A DNA stretch of 25,631 nt from JBBRZF01 sp038236965 (GTDB taxonomy: Bacteria > Acidobacteriota > Terriglobia > Terriglobales > Acidobacteriaceae). The stretch covers positions 1 to 25,631 of the forward strand of contig JBBRZF010000033.1 of assembly GCA_038236965.1 (NCBI GenBank). Direction: 5' to 3'. The position numbers and the translations under genes were made by a program. This document shows positions 23,680 to 25,631 of this stretch, piece after piece. The notes under the pieces were generated by a model. That model did not search any database and was not told the origin of the DNA. It saw only the letters and a list, made by a program, of their open reading frames with translations. Every line of letters starts with the position of its first letter. Position 1 is the stretch's first letter.

Positions 23680-23870
23680 CCTTCAACATGGATTGGATGG
23701 ACAGGTGGTTGTGTGACGTCGGCGGGCGGTGTTGTTTGAAACTTCGCGTCGCGAATCCGTCCCGTTTTACGGGTCACGATCACGGTCACGAGACATGGAG
23801 TTTGCTCCATCTGCGCGGGATAGTAGCCCGACTTGGTCGGACAGTCAATAGGCGACCTACTGGTCATTTG

Positions 23871-23902
23871 AAAAATCGTACCCGGCGATATCTCGCCCGG
23901 GT
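23871..23902 (-). terminator. Terminator-like hairpin upstream of phoH
   Basis: On the minus strand ACCCGGGCGA (23902-23893), loop GATA, TCGCCGGGT (23888-23880; one bulge), then ACGATTTTT. It has intrinsic-terminator form but lies about 255 nt upstream of the phoH ATG, where no minus-strand protein gene ends. Confidence 0.5.
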
Positions 23903-23991
23903 GCGGCTGCCTCCTGGTTCCGTGCCGGACAGTTGGAGATTCGGCCCCCGCGCCGAATGAACTCTGCCTCACCTGTTTAGATGGTGGTTTG

Positions 23992-24052
23992 AAGAAAAAG
24001 GCGCATCTAACTACGGGATAATTAACTCATTTTCATCTCAGACCCATGCGCC
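23992..24052 (-). terminator. Long-loop stem with T tract, possible end of an unannotated minus-strand RNA
   Basis: On the minus strand GGCGCAT (24052-24046) pairs with ATGCGCC (24006-24000), followed directly by TTTTTCTTC. The 39-nt interior has a possible GGG/CCC inner pairing and is AT-rich. No coding frame ends here. Confidence 0.4.
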
Positions 24053-24122
24053 GGATTTGCCCGTCCTGAGCGGCTTTTGCCCTGTGGACTGGTTGAATTC
24101 CGGGGCTGCCGATTTTGCTGCA

Positions 24123-24151
24123 TTGCCTCTTTCCCTGAGTTCCCTTACAAT
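24123..24151 (+). promoter_or_regulatory. Promoter of rpsT
   Basis: TTGCCT (24123-24128), 17-nt spacer, TACAAT (24146-24151). The predicted start near 24158 leaves a leader of about 95 nt with a nested stem GGCCC...GGAG-TT-CTCC...GGGCC (about 24172-24200). This could take part in S20 autoregulation, known in E. coli, though no motif identity is claimed. Confidence 0.7.
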
Positions 24152-24252
24152 AACAATTCGGCTTCCAACATGGCCCACCCGGAGTTCTCCTCTAGGGCCG
24201 CCTGGTTTTGTAGGACCCGCCGGATAGAAACTAACGAGGATAACCTTTAGGT

Positions 24253-24519
24253 ATGGCGAATCATGTATCCGCGCTGAAGCGCGCCCGTCAAACGGAAACC
24301 AAGACGGCGGTCAACCGTAACAATAAGTCGCGTCTGCGCACTGCGCTGCGTGGCCTGAAATCGGCAATGGAAGCCTCTGACAAGAACGCTGCTGAAACCA
24401 GCTTCCGCGCCACCGTTTCCGTTCTCGACAAGGCTGTCCAAAAGGGCGCCCTGCACAAGAACACCGCGTCGCGTTACAAGGCTCGTCTGGCTGCGCGCAT
24501 CAACAAAGCCGCGAAGTAA
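24253..24519 (+). CDS. rpsT: 30S ribosomal protein S20
   Basis: 88 residues, MANHVSALKRARQTETKTAV start, highly basic, with the S20 pattern NRNNKSRLRTALRGLKSAME and the C-terminal HKNTASRYKARLAARINKAA. S20 binds 16S rRNA early in 30S assembly. ATG start with GAGGA at 24236-24240, 12 nt upstream, slightly long spacing. It is monocistronic: its own promoter lies 100 nt upstream and a strong terminator 92 nt downstream. The stretch between stop and terminator (24530-24590) is GC-rich and can fold (GCCGTGC against GCACGCGGC). Confidence 0.98.
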   Translation: MANHVSALKRARQTETKTAVNRNNKSRLRTALRGLKSAMEASDKNAAETSFRATVSVLDKAVQKGALHKNTASRYKARLAARINKAAK

Positions 24520-24611
24520 GGATTTCAAACCCCCAGCGCCGACCGCCGTGCCTAATCCGCACGCGGCTTGGCGTCTCCGCTTTACACGGGAGCGTGGCGC
24601 GAAAGAATCCT

Positions 24612-24637
24612 GGCAGACCTCACGGTCTGCCTTTTTA
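24612..24637 (+). terminator. Rho-independent terminator after rpsT
   Basis: A perfect 8-bp stem GGCAGACC/GGTCTGCC (24612-24619 with 24624-24631), TCAC loop, then TTTTT. Confidence 0.92.
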
Positions 24638-24665
24638 TTGCCGCAAATCTTTATTGCTGCAAATC
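24634..24665 (+). repeat. Tandem duplication of 16 bp after the rpsT terminator
   Basis: TTTATTGCCGCAAATC (24634-24649) is followed directly by TTTATTGCTGCAAATC (24650-24665), 15 of 16 identical. The first copy begins within the terminator T tract. It looks like a recent slippage duplication; no function is suggested. Confidence 0.7.
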
Positions 24666-24773
24666 CAGCTCCCACGCGCTTTTCCGGACATCTCCCCTCT
24701 ACCCTGCCGACATCGTTTTCCATAGACAGTCGTAAGTACTCCTGCTGATCAAAGCAGTTTTGGAGGCACCTCG

Positions 24774-25631
24774 GTGTCCGCCTCTTTGCGCATTATCTCC
24801 CTCGTTGTCTTCCTGCTGCTCATCGCCGTGTATCCCATCCATTCCCAGAAGAGCCGCCGCGGACCTGTTTTTCGAGGCTCAGGCGGGCCCACGCAACTGG
24901 AAATCCAGGTAACGGGAGAGAACTCGCACAATTTGAACATGCAGCTATCGATCGAACTGGTGTCCAACAGTTCCCGGCAGATGAACAATACGACCTTCAC
25001 CGACAGCACGGGGCACGCGCAGTTCAGCGTTTCGGGGCCGGGAACCTACCAGGTAAAAGTGAGTGGGCCGAATATCGAAGACACGACCTCGGCCAACATC
25101 TTCATCGAACAGGACGAGACCGTGCATCACGAGTATGTAGCGGTGAAGCTGAAGCCGAACGTCAGCAACAACCACGTTCCGGCGAACGAGGCCACCGTCT
25201 CGGCGGCGCAACTGAATGTGCCGGAGAATGCCCGCAAGGAATATTCCAAGGGCGTGGAGGCGATGCACAACAAGGACTGGAAAGAAGCGCGCGAGCATTT
25301 CGACATGGCCACACGGGATTACGACAAGTTCGATTGGGCGTACAACGCGCTTGGCGTGGTCTGCATGGCGAGCGGAGACAAGGCGTCCGCGCACACGGCG
25401 TTTGCCAAGGCGGTTGAGATCAATGACCACAATGCGGGAGCGGAACGTAACCTTGCGCGCATCATGATAGGAGAGGGGGACTTCGCACAGGCCGAGGCGC
25501 ACGCACGCCACTCCCTGATGGTGGAGGCGCAGAATGCCGACGCGCTCACCCTGGAAGGGTTGGCTCAACTAAAGCAGGGAAAGTTCGACGACGCACTGGC
25601 CTCTGCGCGACGAGTCCACTCCTCCGACAAG
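24774..25631 (+). CDS. Exported TPR protein with N-terminal beta-sandwich (runs off right edge)
   Basis: 286 codons present, no stop. A GTG start at 24774 has GGAGG 7 nt upstream. The N-terminus (SASLRIISLVVFLLLIAVYP) is a signal peptide or anchor ending near HSQ at residue 24. Residues about 40-125 look like a carboxypeptidase-regulatory/Ig-like beta sandwich (LEIQVTGENSHNLNMQLSIE, TGHAQFSVSGPGTYQVKVSG). From about 150, tetratricopeptide repeats begin (ARKEYSKGVEAMHNKDWKEA, WAYNALGVVCMASGDKASAH, AERNLARIMIGEGDFAQAEA, ALTLEGLAQLKQGKFDDALA). This layout is common among Acidobacteriota periplasmic proteins of unknown role; the TPRs suggest a protein-binding scaffold. Neighbours give no further hint. 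Confidence 0.85.
   Translation, partial: MSASLRIISLVVFLLLIAVYPIHSQKSRRGPVFRGSGGPTQLEIQVTGENSHNLNMQLSIELVSNSSRQMNNTTFTDSTGHAQFSVSGPGTYQVKVSGPNIEDTTSANIFIEQDETVHHEYVAVKLKPNVSNNHVPANEATVSAAQLNVPENARKEYSKGVEAMHNKDWKEAREHFDMATRDYDKFDWAYNALGVVCMASGDKASAHTAFAKAVEINDHNAGAERNLARIMIGEGDFAQAEAHARHSLMVEAQNADALTLEGLAQLKQGKFDDALASARRVHSSDK

Larger units (their letters stand above)
23616..24122. other. Long phoH/rpsT divergent spacer without a convincing gene
   Basis: About 500 bp with open frames on both strands that have no recognisable domain. It holds a REP-like inverted repeat (23664-23679) and two minus-strand hairpin-plus-T-tract structures (23871-23902 and 23992-24052). The minus strand is therefore either a long structured phoH leader or the site of a small RNA. 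No tmRNA, RNase P, SRP or tRNA signature was recognised in it. Confidence 0.55.

Noticed and set aside
23688..23960. 90-residue plus-strand open frame in the phoH/rpsT spacer
   Set aside because: No domain and no ribosome site; its sequence is the antisense of the doubtful 118-residue frame.
23616..23972. 118-residue minus-strand open frame directly before phoH
   Set aside because: No recognisable domain, spans a REP-like repeat and a terminator-like hairpin, and is opposed by an equally long plus-strand frame. A real small gene cannot be fully excluded.
24158..24252. rpsT leader as a named riboswitch or known protein-binding motif
   Set aside because: Stems are visible but no recognised conserved motif, so only the promoter and a generic leader are reported.

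Overview
The window reads as chromosomal core sequence of an Acidobacteriota member (Terriglobia/Koribacter-like). This is inferred from a moderately GC-rich composition, a Myxococcus/Pseudomonas-type pilBTC-SR block, an NtrY/NtrX pair, a class III PPK2, DUF4097 and DUF4440 proteins, and GC-rich palindromic intergenic repeats. No 16S rRNA or other phylogenetic anchor is present, so the assignment is not proven. I count 22 genes, of which 2 run off the edges. There is no tRNA, rRNA, CRISPR array, IS element or phage gene.

Layout. 1-1608 (minus): a CNNM/CorC-type membrane protein followed by the start of a DppB-like ABC permease. 1846-4035 (plus): an orphan MacA/HlyD-like periplasmic adaptor and an exported DUF4097 beta-repeat protein, closed by a strong terminator. 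4170-5003 (plus): a DUF62 SAM hydroxide adenosyltransferase. 5042-12648 (minus): type IV pilus block pilB-pilT-pilC-pilS-pilR plus a 77-residue hypothetical gene. 12887-13717 (plus): an EndoIII-like/MagIII-like HhH-GPD glycosylase. 13836-17652 (plus): NtrY-like kinase and NtrX-like regulator, convergent with era (17720-18730, minus). 18731-19107: repeat-rich spacer. 19108-22420 (minus): ybeY, an atypical CorC homologue, ppk2, and a secreted DUF4440 protein. 22509-23615 (minus): phoH/ybeZ. 24253-24519 (plus): rpsT with clear promoter and terminator. 24774-end (plus): an exported TPR protein.

How it fits together. PilB (extension), PilT (retraction) and PilC (platform) are the motor part of a type IV pilus; PilS/PilR normally control pilin transcription through sigma-54. 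No pilin or pilMNOPQ genes are here. YbeY, PhoH/YbeZ, the CorC/YbeX homologue, Era and S20 all belong to 16S rRNA maturation and 30S assembly, so the right half is a scattered ribosome-biogenesis neighbourhood.

Most interesting items. Six genes that lack a Shine-Dalgarno have a TATAAT-like hexamer 6-10 nt before the start codon, which suggests leaderless transcription. The NtrX-like regulator has GAFAGA instead of GAFTGA. The EndoIII-like enzyme lacks the lyase lysine and the fourth Fe-S cysteine and carries a Pro-rich insert. PilB has an MshEN-like N-terminus. YbeY and Era both carry basic tails. The pilB/glycosylase divergent region holds several perfect palindromes. No clearly new multi-gene system was found.
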